From: Planctomycetaceae bacterium
GTDB taxonomy: Bacteria; Planctomycetota; Planctomycetia; Planctomycetales; Planctomycetaceae
NCBI GenBank assembly: GCA_002726205.1
Contig: PBSL01000041.1
Span: 48,401 to 112,400 of the forward strand
Length of the DNA: 64,000 bases
Reading direction: 5' to 3'
The translations under genes and the position numbers were made by a program. Positions 1 through 8,252 of this stretch are shown here, in pieces; position 1 is the first letter of the stretch; each line of letters starts with the position of its first letter. Under the pieces are notes generated by a model that was not told where the DNA came from, made no database searches, and saw only the letters and a list, made by a program, of their open reading frames with translations.

Positions 1-1306
1 TCTTCCGGACGATCGGTACCTGATTGAGCCTGTTCTCGAAGTCGGTCCAGACGTGCGACAACTGGCGAACCAGGGATTCCTCGAGCTCCGAACCGCTGGT
101 CTTGATGTCCGGCGGGATGATTTCCTGGTCCGCCGCGGCCGGCCGGGCCGGGATGGAAACCGGTTCGGCCGGCGTGCCGACGACGGTGAATTGCATGTAG
201 CCAAACAGGAAACGGCCGCTCTCGGGCACGATGCAAAAGAGTGTTTGCCCGGGTTCGAGTTGGCCGCTGTAGAAAAGCTCCTCGATCATCAGGAAGGGCG
301 AAGCCGATCCGACGTTGCCCTTGGTGTAGAGATTGGTGAAGACACGATCGAGGGGGATTCTCAGGCCGCCACGGCAAAACAGTTCGTAGGCCTGTTCGCG
401 AAAGACGTGAGACGAGTAGTGGGTCACGTACCAGTCGATATCCCGGGGATTCAGCAGGCCCTCGTCGACGAGGTCAAAGACGCCGTTGACCGTCAACCGC
501 ACGACGTCGTCGAGCATCTGGATGTTCTGGCGAAGATTGATGGCGCCGGCTGCCGTGGCCGACTGGCAGTCGTCGTAATCCAGCCAGCCGCGTACCGGGT
601 TCGCGGCCACCTCGTCCTTGGTCCCGACATACATGCAGGGTGGAAACTGGCTGGCGTAGGACTTGAGCTTGATCCAGTCCAGGCGAAGCGAGAGCCCGTG
701 ATCGGCCGGTTGGTCCTGCAACAGGAAGGCGCCGGCACCATCGGAGAGCATCCAGCGGAGAAACTCCGTTTCGAAGGGCAACGTCTTCTTGTCACCGAAT
801 CCCTGGGCCTCGTAGCGACTGGCCTTGAACAGCCGGCTGGGTAACTCGCTGGCGACGCAGGCTGCGGCTGTTACCCGTCCCGATTCGACCATGGCGGCCG
901 CGTGACGCAGGGCGGCCACCCCGCTGGCACAGATTCCATGCAGTGTGGCAATTTCACACGGTGGCATGTCCAGTTCGCCATGGACCATGCTGGCAAATCC
1001 GGGCAGCGGCGTGTCGCCCTGCGACGTGGCTGCCACCAGCAGTTGGACCTCGTCCAGGTCGCAGTCGCTGCGATCGACGGCCGTCCTGATGGCCTCGGAT
1101 GCCATCCCCGCATTGGAGATCGTGGTTTGCTGGTTGCGGTCAATTGCGTAGTGTCGCGAGCGGATTCCGTTTTGACGCAACACCCGTTCGCGGGCTCGCG
1201 AATCCTTGCCGCCGATTCGACCGAGATAATCCTCCATGTCATCATTGGAGATGGGTTCGCCGGGAAGAAACACCCCGGCAGAAGTGACGTAGCATGCTGG
1301 AGACAC
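1..1306 (-). CDS. beta-ketoacyl-ACP synthase III-family protein, 3' end outside window
   Basis: This is a thiolase-fold condensing enzyme of the KAS III (FabH-like) type. It should condense an acyl starter with malonyl-ACP in fatty-acid or polyketide-like synthesis in the cytosol. At least 435 residues are visible and the frame is still open at base 1. The N-terminus (VTSAGVFLPGEPISNDDM) matches the FabH start. The candidate triad is Cys126 in GICASGV, His296 or His300 in VTHYSSHVF, and Asn331 in TKGNVGSAS. FabH is normally about 320 residues, and the synthase part here ends near residue 380. The rest (SELEESLVRQLSHVW onward) is an extra C-terminal domain that leaves the window and could be a haem-oxygenase-like fold, which is only a guess. 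The GTG start at 1306 has AGGGA seven bases upstream. The synthase call is secure; the substrate is unknown. Confidence 0.85.
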   Translation of the reverse strand, partial: MSPACYVTSAGVFLPGEPISNDDMEDYLGRIGGKDSRARERVLRQNGIRSRHYAIDRNQQTTISNAGMASEAIRTAVDRSDCDLDEVQLLVAATSQGDTPLPGFASMVHGELDMPPCEIATLHGICASGVAALRHAAAMVESGRVTAAACVASELPSRLFKASRYEAQGFGDKKTLPFETEFLRWMLSDGAGAFLLQDQPADHGLSLRLDWIKLKSYASQFPPCMYVGTKDEVAANPVRGWLDYDDCQSATAAGAINLRQNIQMLDDVVRLTVNGVFDLVDEGLLNPRDIDWYVTHYSSHVFREQAYELFCRGGLRIPLDRVFTNLYTKGNVGSASPFLMIEELFYSGQLEPGQTLFCIVPESGRFLFGYMQFTVVGTPAEPVSIPARPAAADQEIIPPDIKTSGSELEESLVRQLSHVWTDFENRLNQVPIVRK

Positions 1307-1313
1307 CCGGCGT

Positions 1314-1318
1314 TCCCT
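1314..1318 (-). promoter_or_regulatory. ribosome binding site (AGGGA) for the KAS III-like gene
   Basis: AGGGA on the minus strand lies seven bases before the GTG at 1306. It supports that non-ATG start over the open frame that continues further upstream. Confidence 0.55.
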
Positions 1319-1439
1319 GGCTTCGAGGAAAAAACTGACAATCGTTTCGGCGGGAAATCTCCGAAGATCACACACCCGAATCCTGATTCTACGATGGATT
1401 GTCGCCGGAATGGCCCGATTCCTGGTTTGGGGCCAGTAA

Positions 1440-2918
1440 CTAGAGATTCATTGCCGTTTCGATCTCGGGGTCGAGTGGCGGAGGTGGCGAGGCGATCGAG
1501 ACGACGTAGAAGACCGTCAGCGATGCGAGCAATGCGAGCGCTCCGTTATAGAACAGGTGGGGCAATGTAACCGAGAAGACCTGCAGGCCGACGTTCAGAA
1601 CGAGGCTGACGATGATCGCGAGGTTGGCCGCCAGCGGGGTGGCCCGCTTCCAGTTGAACCCGATCGCCACGGTTGGCACGATCGCCCCGGCAAACACGCT
1701 CCAGCCGATTGCCCCCAGCAGTGCCACCATCTTGCCGCTGGCCAGGGCGACACAGGCGGCGACGGCGGCGATGATCACCGTGGCCGTGCGGGCCCAGAGC
1801 AGTTCGTTCCCGAGCGAACGGCCTCGGCAGGCACGCGGGATGTCATGGACAACCGCAGCCGCACCGATATTCAGGAAACTGTCGGCCGTCGACATGATCG
1901 CCGCCAGCAGCCCGGCAAAAACGACGCCGGCCAGGACCGGATGCGTGTAGGTCTTGAGAAATTCCGGCGAGGCCAGGTCGGCCTCGGCCAGCGGCGGATG
2001 CAGTCCCTCGATCACCAGGGTCCTCATGCACAACCCGATACTGATCCAGAGCAGGGCCGAGAGCAAGAACCCGATCACGGCGATCGGGAACATCCCCTTC
2101 ACCTCATCGAGCCGGCGGGTCATCATCAGCTTGGTGACAATGTGAGGCTGTCCGCTCAGGCCAAGGACAAACACGAAATACCAGGAGAGGCAGCCGACGA
2201 TTCCACGGGTTCCCCACGGGGACATCGCCTCGGGGTCGTCGGCCAGGATCGAGGCCGTCATTTCTCCAAGGCCTCCATCAACCGTCGCGACTGCGGTGGC
2301 CACCACGAGCAACGCCGCGACAACCATGATGATTCCCTGGATCAGGTCGGTATAAACCGACGCGATGATGCCTCCCGTGACGCAATAGAAAACAAGCACG
2401 GCACTGCTGATCGCCATGCAGACGCCCAGCGGCAGTGTTCCGATTGTCGCGACATCGGCCAGGACGCTTTGCAGGACCATCGCCATCGCGAGGATCTGGG
2501 TGCCGAGGTAGCCGAGGACACCCAGAAGGATCGCAACGGCCGTCAGCAACCCGGTCGAGGGGCTGTTGTAGCGGGCGACCACGGCGTCGGGCAGAGAGAT
2601 CGGCCTGGTCACCTCGGCGACAAGCCTCAGTCGCTTGCCGAGCAGGTAGAACATCACGCAGTAGCCCAGTGGCGTCGAGACGATCATCCAGAATGTCCCG
2701 GCACCAATCGTGTAGACCAGACCCGGTCCTCCCACGAACCCCCAGCCGCTCATCGTGCTGGAAAAAATCGCCACGCTGGCCACGATGAATCCCAGGTGGC
2801 GGCCGGCCATGAAAAAGTCGTCGGCCGAGCGCGTCCGCCGCATCGCCCACAGGCCGACCACGATGCACAGCAGCATGTAGCCGACGATGAAAGCCAGGAC
2901 GATTTGCGAGCGATCCAT
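1440..2918 (-). CDS. sodium:solute symporter family protein
   Basis: This is a 492-residue inner-membrane protein of the SSS (sodium:solute symporter) family, which imports small organic solutes with sodium ions. It shows about 13 hydrophobic helices. The family-typical segments include ADDFFMAGRHLG after the first helix and STMSGWGFVGGPG in helix 2. Length is normal for the family. The upstream gene on the same strand (2950-3474) is 31 bp away, so the two are probably cotranscribed. The substrate cannot be read from sequence; SSS members carry sugars, amino acids, nucleosides or carboxylates. The short C-terminus ends soon after the last helix. Confidence 0.92.
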   Translation of the reverse strand: MDRSQIVLAFIVGYMLLCIVVGLWAMRRTRSADDFFMAGRHLGFIVASVAIFSSTMSGWGFVGGPGLVYTIGAGTFWMIVSTPLGYCVMFYLLGKRLRLVAEVTRPISLPDAVVARYNSPSTGLLTAVAILLGVLGYLGTQILAMAMVLQSVLADVATIGTLPLGVCMAISSAVLVFYCVTGGIIASVYTDLIQGIIMVVAALLVVATAVATVDGGLGEMTASILADDPEAMSPWGTRGIVGCLSWYFVFVLGLSGQPHIVTKLMMTRRLDEVKGMFPIAVIGFLLSALLWISIGLCMRTLVIEGLHPPLAEADLASPEFLKTYTHPVLAGVVFAGLLAAIMSTADSFLNIGAAAVVHDIPRACRGRSLGNELLWARTATVIIAAVAACVALASGKMVALLGAIGWSVFAGAIVPTVAIGFNWKRATPLAANLAIIVSLVLNVGLQVFSVTLPHLFYNGALALLASLTVFYVVSIASPPPPLDPEIETAMNL

Positions 2919-2949
2919 GATCGTCGGTTGGTCCGGAAAGTGAGCGGGG

Positions 2950-3474
2950 CTAGCCGGGTCGGTCGGTCAGCCGGTCGAAACCCGAGGCCGTCGCCTCGGT
3001 GACGATCCGTTGGCGAAAGAAAAACACGTAGAGCCCCACGAACAGAAACGGGGCCAGGCCCATGCCGTAGAGTTGCCAGGCCGTGCCGGGTGGGAATCCG
3101 GCAAAGAAGGTGGTCGCGGTTGGATCGGAGAGTTGTTGGCGGTAGCTCCAGCACATGGCCGTGAAGATCACCTCGAGGACGAGAGTGGCTGCCAACAGCA
3201 GTCGACCCAGGCGGTCGGTCCACCGTGACTGGCTTCCCCAGATCATCAACACACCGACAACGGCGATCATCGTGACGCCAAACAGCCAGCTCCATGTCAA
3301 CGTGTCCGCGTGTCGCTGCAGGCCGGTGTCGCCCTGCTCCATCCCGGGGACCCGGGCGTGAGCGATCGAGAAACCGGCCTCCGGCTCCGGTGACACCAGA
3401 ATCCCCAGCGTGGTCACCCACAGGGCGATCAACAGCAGCAGGGGCAGTCGGTCGATCGTGACGGGCTCGCTCAT
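2950..3474 (-). CDS. small integral membrane protein linked to the symporter
   Basis: This 174-residue protein has four or five predicted membrane helices: near residues 10-27, 62-80, 88-108 and 132-152. I do not recognise a named family. It lies 31 bp upstream of the sodium:solute symporter on the same strand, so it is likely the first gene of a two-gene operon. It may be an accessory subunit or a protein that simply shares regulation; the sequence does not decide. The loop around residues 30-55 is polar and rich in acidic and His residues. The gene is supported by good codon use, clean hydrophobic periodicity and tight spacing. Confidence 0.65.
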   Translation of the reverse strand: MSEPVTIDRLPLLLLIALWVTTLGILVSPEPEAGFSIAHARVPGMEQGDTGLQRHADTLTWSWLFGVTMIAVVGVLMIWGSQSRWTDRLGRLLLAATLVLEVIFTAMCWSYRQQLSDPTATTFFAGFPPGTAWQLYGMGLAPFLFVGLYVFFFRQRIVTEATASGFDRLTDRPG

Positions 3475-3626
3475 GGTCGGGCATGATAACAGCCACGATC
3501 GGTGGCGTCAGGCAGGGGCTTTTGACCGATCGACTCGCTCGACCGCGGCCGCAAGTTTGTCCATGATGGTGCGAACATTTCCCCGCGACGGGTTTTTCCG
3601 AGCCATTCCACCAACGGCAGGCACTC

Positions 3627-4364
3627 ATGGTTGATCAACAGGTCCTCGAAGAACTGAAGAAGTACGACACCCCCTCGATCACCAACGTGGTGGCCACCTA
3701 TCCCGACCACCCGCTTTGCCTGGGCCTGTACAACCCGTGGAGCGAGAACTGGTACACCGACCAGACGATTCACTGCATGTATCCGGAACTGGGTGCCCTG
3801 TGTGGCTACGCGGTCACCTGCGTGTTCGGTCTGCCCGACCCCGGTTACTCGCGACTGACCTTCATGGATATTGTCGATGCACTGGACGACTCGCCCCGGC
3901 CGACGGTCCTGGCACTCGAGCAGAAATTTCCTCCGGAAATCGCCGGCAGGGTCGGATTGGCCGGTGGCAACATGACCGCCGCGATGCAGGCGCTGGGCTG
4001 TGTCGGCTGCATTTCGAACGGGCCGTCCCGCGACATCGACGAGATCCGGCCGATGAAGTTCCAGTACCTGCTCAGCGGGATCACTCCCGGGCACGGGGCC
4101 CAGGCGGTTCACTCGGTCAATACCCCGGTCCACATCGCCGGAATGGACGTGGCGCCGGGCGAGATCATCCACATGGACGAGAACGGGGCGTGCAAGTTTC
4201 CCGCGGATCGGGCCGCGGAAGTGCTGGCCAACGTCAAGGCACTGCTGGAAGAAGAGGGCGACCGGATCGGGAAACTCCAGAAGGCGACCACCGCCGCTGA
4301 AATCCGGGCGATATTTGGTGGCAAGGGTTATGCCGCCGGAGACGAGCCGGACTCAGAATCCTAG
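3627..4364 (+). CDS. RraA family protein (HMG aldolase / dimethylmenaquinone methyltransferase-like)
   Basis: This 245-residue protein belongs to the RraA-like fold, which includes class II 4-hydroxy-4-methyl-2-oxoglutarate aldolases, oxaloacetate decarboxylases and the RNase E inhibitor RraA. The diagnostic core is GGNMTAAMQALG followed by GCISNGPSRDIDEI, where the Arg-Asp pair binds substrate and metal in aldolases. A late GEIIHMDENGACKFP strand matches the family's terminal motif. Presence of the catalytic-type RD favours an enzymatic role over RNase regulation. It stands alone on the plus strand, with divergent upstream and convergent downstream neighbours. Length is normal for the family. 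Members of this branch are often misnamed as menaquinone methyltransferases. Confidence 0.85.
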   Translation: MVDQQVLEELKKYDTPSITNVVATYPDHPLCLGLYNPWSENWYTDQTIHCMYPELGALCGYAVTCVFGLPDPGYSRLTFMDIVDALDDSPRPTVLALEQKFPPEIAGRVGLAGGNMTAAMQALGCVGCISNGPSRDIDEIRPMKFQYLLSGITPGHGAQAVHSVNTPVHIAGMDVAPGEIIHMDENGACKFPADRAAEVLANVKALLEEEGDRIGKLQKATTAAEIRAIFGGKGYAAGDEPDSES

Positions 4365-4377
4365 CCACGAATCCGGC

Positions 4378-4407
4378 GCCAACACCGCAGCCAACACCGC
4401 AGCCAAC
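4378..4407. repeat. 12-bp tandem repeat, about 2.5 copies
   Basis: The unit GCCAACACCGCA occurs twice in tandem and is followed by a partial GCCAAC. It fills most of the 53-bp gap between the stops of the convergent RraA-like and beta-helix genes. It has no obvious function. Confidence 0.7.
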
Positions 4408-4417
4408 CGGACCCGGT

Positions 4418-6382
4418 TCAACGCGATCGGGTCGACGTCCAGCCTCCGATCGTGATGTCATCAACGGCCAGGGTGCCGACAAACCGCTTGGCGCCGCTGA
4501 ACCACAGGCCGGTCGCCGTGCGGGATTTCGCGTCTTTTCCGGCACCGGCGAACGCGAACCAGTCGGTGCGTTTCTTGCCACGACCTCGGTGCTGGGCAAC
4601 GCCATCGATCTTGAAGCGGAACCGCCTTGTCGTTGGATCGATCTCGAATTCCAGGAACATCCACTGTTTCAGCGGGCCGAAGAGGTCCCGGTTGTCCTTG
4701 CCGGACACGCTCATGCCCACCATGCGGTGCCCTCCCTGTTCCCAGGCCGAACAACTGACCGAAAACAGTGGGGCGACGCCGAAGCTGGCCGAGTCGATTG
4801 CTTCGGGGAAGTCGCAGGCCAGCCAGAAGCTGAGATAGTAGGGCCGATCGTGCCGGATCCCCGACAGCGGCAGTGATGCTCCTCGCGTTCCTCCCGGGGA
4901 ACTGTCGAGGATGCGGGCATGCCGACCGCCGCTGGTCGTCTTGCCCGACAGGCCGTGGCGCCCCTTGCGAATCATGTAGTTCGGTCGTTCCTTGATCCCG
5001 CTCCAGCGTGTCCGGGTCGATGGGTCGAGTAATCCGACAAGCGATTCATCGGTCCGGTACGGTTCCCGCTCGAAATCGACCTGCACGCGGACATTGTCCG
5101 ACCGTGGCTTGTAAGCTGCTGCCGGCCGGTGGAGTTGATCGGCCGTGGGCGGCCGGCCTCCCGATCGCACCTGCCTGGTCGCCGGTCCGGACAACGCATC
5201 GTCGAGATCGACGTGGCCGCCCGACGGGCCGGCCACCGCCGCCAGGCTGTACAACAGTGCAAAGACATTCTTGACGGTCCGGCTTGTTGACCAGGTGGTC
5301 TGCTCGACTCGACCCGTCTCCGAGAAGTGTCCTCGTCCCTCCGCTTCGATCTTGCCACCCCCGATGAACGTGTTTTTCCGGAAGTGAATGTGGCTGGCCG
5401 GGCAGGTGACCTCTTCCCAGGAGAATCCGCGGCGATTGGCCGAGAACAGGTTGTTCTCCAACAGCATCTCTCGAAAACCGCCCGGACCGCCGCGCTTGAT
5501 GCGGGCGATCATCCCGCAGTTCAGGACGGTGTTGTTTCGCCAGGTGTTGTTGCTGCCCGAGTAGATCTCCCAGGCCAGCGTGTTTTCGAACAGCAGGTTG
5601 TTCTCGAAGCGATTGTTCGAACCCGAACGGTTGCTCATGGCTTCGGCTCCCGAGCAGCGGAACACCACGTTGTTTCGGATCGTGTTACTGCTGCCCTTGC
5701 CCTCGATGCCGTCGATGCAGTCGTAGATGATGTTGTGTTCCACCAGCGTGGGGCAGTACAGCTGGATCGCGGTGTTGTTGCCGGGCCGGTTGCCGCGACG
5801 AAACACGTTGTTGCGGATGACGGTTCCGCGGAAGGCCATTTCCCGCCCATTCTGGCTGACCTTGATACATGAACTGGAGCCATGGCCGGTCCAGTCTTCG
5901 AACAGGCAGTGTTGGATCCGGTTGTCCCGGTGATCACCGGTCTGGCGAATCCAGATCCCTTTGCAGGCAAACTTGCGGCCGAATTCACGAAAGCGGCATC
6001 GTCGCAGGGTGTTTCGTTTGCCGTAGATGTTGACGATGGCGCCGCCGTTCTGACCCGACCAGCTCAATCCATCGACAACCGTGTCGTTGCACTTCAGGGT
6101 CAACCGTCCTGTGAGTGTCAGTTGGCCCGGCCTGGCTGCAGACAGCGTGATCCGGTCACGCGTGACCGTGACATCCTCGTCGGATGACCCCGCAGCCACA
6201 ACGATCCGGTCTCCGGAAACAGCCAGGGCCAGTGCCGCGGAAATCGTCGCCCGGGGGCTTGCCTTGTCGCCGTTTCCGCTGTCGTCACCACGGCGGGGAT
6301 CCACGTGAATCGTCCGGGCCCACAGTGGATCGCAGACAATCATCGAGAAACTTGCGATGACGATCAGCGGGATCGCCTTCAT
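4418..6382 (-). CDS. secreted right-handed parallel beta-helix protein
   Basis: This 654-residue exported protein has a signal peptide at residues 1-22 (start MKAIPLIVIASF). It opens with TIHVDPRRGDDSGNGDKASP, the usual entry to parallel beta-helix proteins of the pectate-lyase superfamily. Residues 100-330 contain many short rungs rich in N, such as NTIRNNVVFRC, SNNRFENN and NNTWRNNT, typical of PbH1 repeats. The C-terminal third, after about residue 400, looks like a lectin-type (concanavalin-like) beta sandwich. The likely role is binding or cleaving an acidic polysaccharide outside the cytoplasm, but no catalytic triad is evident. The start is fixed by an ATGA overlap with the zinc-ribbon gene just upstream; a longer frame to 6487 exists but lacks a signal peptide at its start. 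Confidence 0.8.
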   Translation of the reverse strand: MKAIPLIVIASFSMIVCDPLWARTIHVDPRRGDDSGNGDKASPRATISAALALAVSGDRIVVAAGSSDEDVTVTRDRITLSAARPGQLTLTGRLTLKCNDTVVDGLSWSGQNGGAIVNIYGKRNTLRRCRFREFGRKFACKGIWIRQTGDHRDNRIQHCLFEDWTGHGSSSCIKVSQNGREMAFRGTVIRNNVFRRGNRPGNNTAIQLYCPTLVEHNIIYDCIDGIEGKGSSNTIRNNVVFRCSGAEAMSNRSGSNNRFENNLLFENTLAWEIYSGSNNTWRNNTVLNCGMIARIKRGGPGGFREMLLENNLFSANRRGFSWEEVTCPASHIHFRKNTFIGGGKIEAEGRGHFSETGRVEQTTWSTSRTVKNVFALLYSLAAVAGPSGGHVDLDDALSGPATRQVRSGGRPPTADQLHRPAAAYKPRSDNVRVQVDFEREPYRTDESLVGLLDPSTRTRWSGIKERPNYMIRKGRHGLSGKTTSGGRHARILDSSPGGTRGASLPLSGIRHDRPYYLSFWLACDFPEAIDSASFGVAPLFSVSCSAWEQGGHRMVGMSVSGKDNRDLFGPLKQWMFLEFEIDPTTRRFRFKIDGVAQHRGRGKKRTDWFAFAGAGKDAKSRTATGLWFSGAKRFVGTLAVDDITIGGWTSTRSR

Positions 6383-6684
6383 ATACCCGCCGAGGGACGT
6401 ACCCGGGCGGCAAATGAATGACCACAACCGCAGACTTTCTTCCGGACATGCTGCAATGTCTTGCACTTTGGGCAGACCTTCTGCCACGGCTTGGCACTGC
6501 CGGCCGACTTCACGGTTTTTCTTGCCCGGCTATCCGGCCTGCTTCGTTTCACTCGCTTTTCGTCAGCCTGTTGCACCGCGCATTGGGGATGGACTCCGGC
6601 AATTGAATAGCTGACTTCGCCACAGACCGGGCAGCGTTCATGTTCTCGATGCGAAATCAGCGGCGGCGGTTTTTTGTGAGGCAT
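6379..6684 (-). CDS. small double zinc-ribbon protein
   Basis: This 101-residue basic protein has two cysteine clusters: CPVCG with a later HPQC (residues 18-35), and CPKCK followed by CGCGHSF (about 72-90). The spacing fits two zinc ribbons. Between them lies a Lys/Arg-rich stretch that could bind nucleic acid. It has no signal peptide, so it is probably cytosolic. Its stop overlaps the start of the beta-helix gene as ATGA, so the two are cotranslated, although one is cytosolic and the other exported. I do not recognise a named family. The gene is supported by the paired metal-binding motifs and the overlap. Confidence 0.7.
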   Translation of the reverse strand: MPHKKPPPLISHREHERCPVCGEVSYSIAGVHPQCAVQQADEKRVKRSRPDSRARKTVKSAGSAKPWQKVCPKCKTLQHVRKKVCGCGHSFAARVRPSAGI

Positions 6685-6740
6685 CGGCGAAGGGCTTTCT
6701 ATTTCTTGAAGCGTGAGAACTCGAGGCGACGAAGCCTCCC

Positions 6741-8252
6741 TCAGATCACTCGCACATTCTTGGCGCAGGGTCCTTTTGGTCCTTGTCCGACACTGTAGGA
6801 GACCCGTTGTCCCACGTTCAGTTCCTCAAAACGCATTCCCTCCACCGACGAACTGTGGAAGAACATGTCTTTCCCGGTTCCATTCTCGATAAAACCGAAT
6901 CCCTTGCCGGTGATTCGTTTGATCGTGCCTTCCGAGATGCGTGTTGTCCACGGTTTCCCTTTTCGTTGCCGCCTCTGTTTGGGACTGCCTTGCCGGGTCG
7001 GTGTGCCGGTTGAATGAGCCGGGGTGGGCCGCTGGGCATTCGAGTTGTTCGCGGCCTGTTGTTGCGATGCGCCGTTTTGCCGGCCCTCGCTTGATGGCCC
7101 GGGCAGTTCCTTGGCGACCGGAACCTTCTGGCCGATCAACCGCTCGATCGCCTGCAATTCTCGGCGTTCGCGGGCACAGCAGAAGGTCAGCGCAACCCCC
7201 TCTGCTCCAGCACGACCCGTGCGACCGATCCGATGAACGTAGCTCTCTGGTTCGACCGGGATATCGAAGTTCACGACGTGCGTGATTCCATCGATGTCAA
7301 TTCCCCGTGCGGCAACATCTGTCGCAACCAGTACCCGCACCTGCTTGCGTCGGAATGCTTCCAGCGCCCGCTGCCGGGCGTTTTGCGACTTGTTGCCGTG
7401 AATCGCGGTGGCCTGGATCCCATGTTTGACGAGTTGCCTGGCAAGCACGTTCGCGCCGCGTTTGGTCCTGGTGAACACCAGGGCCTGCTCAACATCAGCT
7501 GACCTCAGGGTGCTTCGCAGCAACTCCTGCTTGCCACTGCGTTCGACGAAAAACACCCGCTGCTCGATTTTATCGACGGTGGTGGATTTCGGAGTGACGT
7601 TGACACTGACCGGGTTCTTCAGCAGCTGCTTCGAGAGTTCGATGATCTTCGGCGGCAGGGTGGCCGAAAAGAACAGCGATTGCCGTTGCTCGGGCAGGTG
7701 ACGAATGACCCGCTTGATATCCGGCAGGAAGCCCATGTCGAGCATCCTGTCGGCCTCGTCGAGCACAAACATCTCGAGGTTCTCCAGTTCGATGTGCCCC
7801 TGGTTCATCAGGTCGAGTAGCCGGCCCGGGGTGGCGACGAGAACGTGTGCTCCCCGGTTCAAGGCTTTCACCTGGTTCCCCTGGCTCACCCCGCCATAGA
7901 CCAGTGCATGGCGAAGCCGGAGATGCCTGCCGTATGTCGCAAAGCTCTCCCCGATCTGGATTGCCAACTCTCGCGTGGGGGCCAACACCAGCACAAAGGG
8001 GCGATTGGGCAAGGCCTTGCGGTTTCGTTCTCCCAGCCGGTTAAGGATTGGCAAGGCAAACGCGGCCGTCTTGCCCGTCCCGGTCTGGGCACAGCCCAGC
8101 ACATCACGTTCTTGCAGCGCGGCGGGAATCGTCTGTGACTGGATCGGGGTCGGTGTTTCGTATTTTTCATCAAGCAGTGCCTGTCGCAACGGCGCGATCA
8201 GGTCAAGTTCTTCAAAGCTCTTCAATGGTCTTTCCTGAAAACAGAGTGTCAT
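6741..8252 (-). CDS. DEAD-box RNA helicase with C-terminal cold-shock domain
   Basis: This is an ATP-dependent RNA helicase of the RhlE-like type, about 503 residues. All main motifs are present in order: Q motif (TPTPIQSQTIP), I (AQTGTGKT), Ia (PTRELA), Ib (TPGRL), II (DEAD), III (SAT) and VI (HRIGRTGR). A Gln/Ser/Arg-rich linker follows, then a cold-shock (CSD) beta barrel at about 430-503 with KGFGFIENGTG and DMFFHSSSV, the two RNA-binding motifs of CspA. The fusion suggests unwinding of structured RNA, as in cold adaptation or ribosome assembly. The ATG at 8252 is chosen; a TTG at 8297 would add 15 residues. Neither has a clear ribosome binding site. Confidence 0.93.
   Translation of the reverse strand: MTLCFQERPLKSFEELDLIAPLRQALLDEKYETPTPIQSQTIPAALQERDVLGCAQTGTGKTAAFALPILNRLGERNRKALPNRPFVLVLAPTRELAIQIGESFATYGRHLRLRHALVYGGVSQGNQVKALNRGAHVLVATPGRLLDLMNQGHIELENLEMFVLDEADRMLDMGFLPDIKRVIRHLPEQRQSLFFSATLPPKIIELSKQLLKNPVSVNVTPKSTTVDKIEQRVFFVERSGKQELLRSTLRSADVEQALVFTRTKRGANVLARQLVKHGIQATAIHGNKSQNARQRALEAFRRKQVRVLVATDVAARGIDIDGITHVVNFDIPVEPESYVHRIGRTGRAGAEGVALTFCCARERRELQAIERLIGQKVPVAKELPGPSSEGRQNGASQQQAANNSNAQRPTPAHSTGTPTRQGSPKQRRQRKGKPWTTRISEGTIKRITGKGFGFIENGTGKDMFFHSSSVEGMRFEELNVGQRVSYSVGQGPKGPCAKNVRVI

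Noticed and set aside
53..844. 263-codon frame on the plus strand opposite the KAS III-like gene
   Set aside because: It is antisense to a gene with intact catalytic motifs, has no domain content, and arises from high GC.
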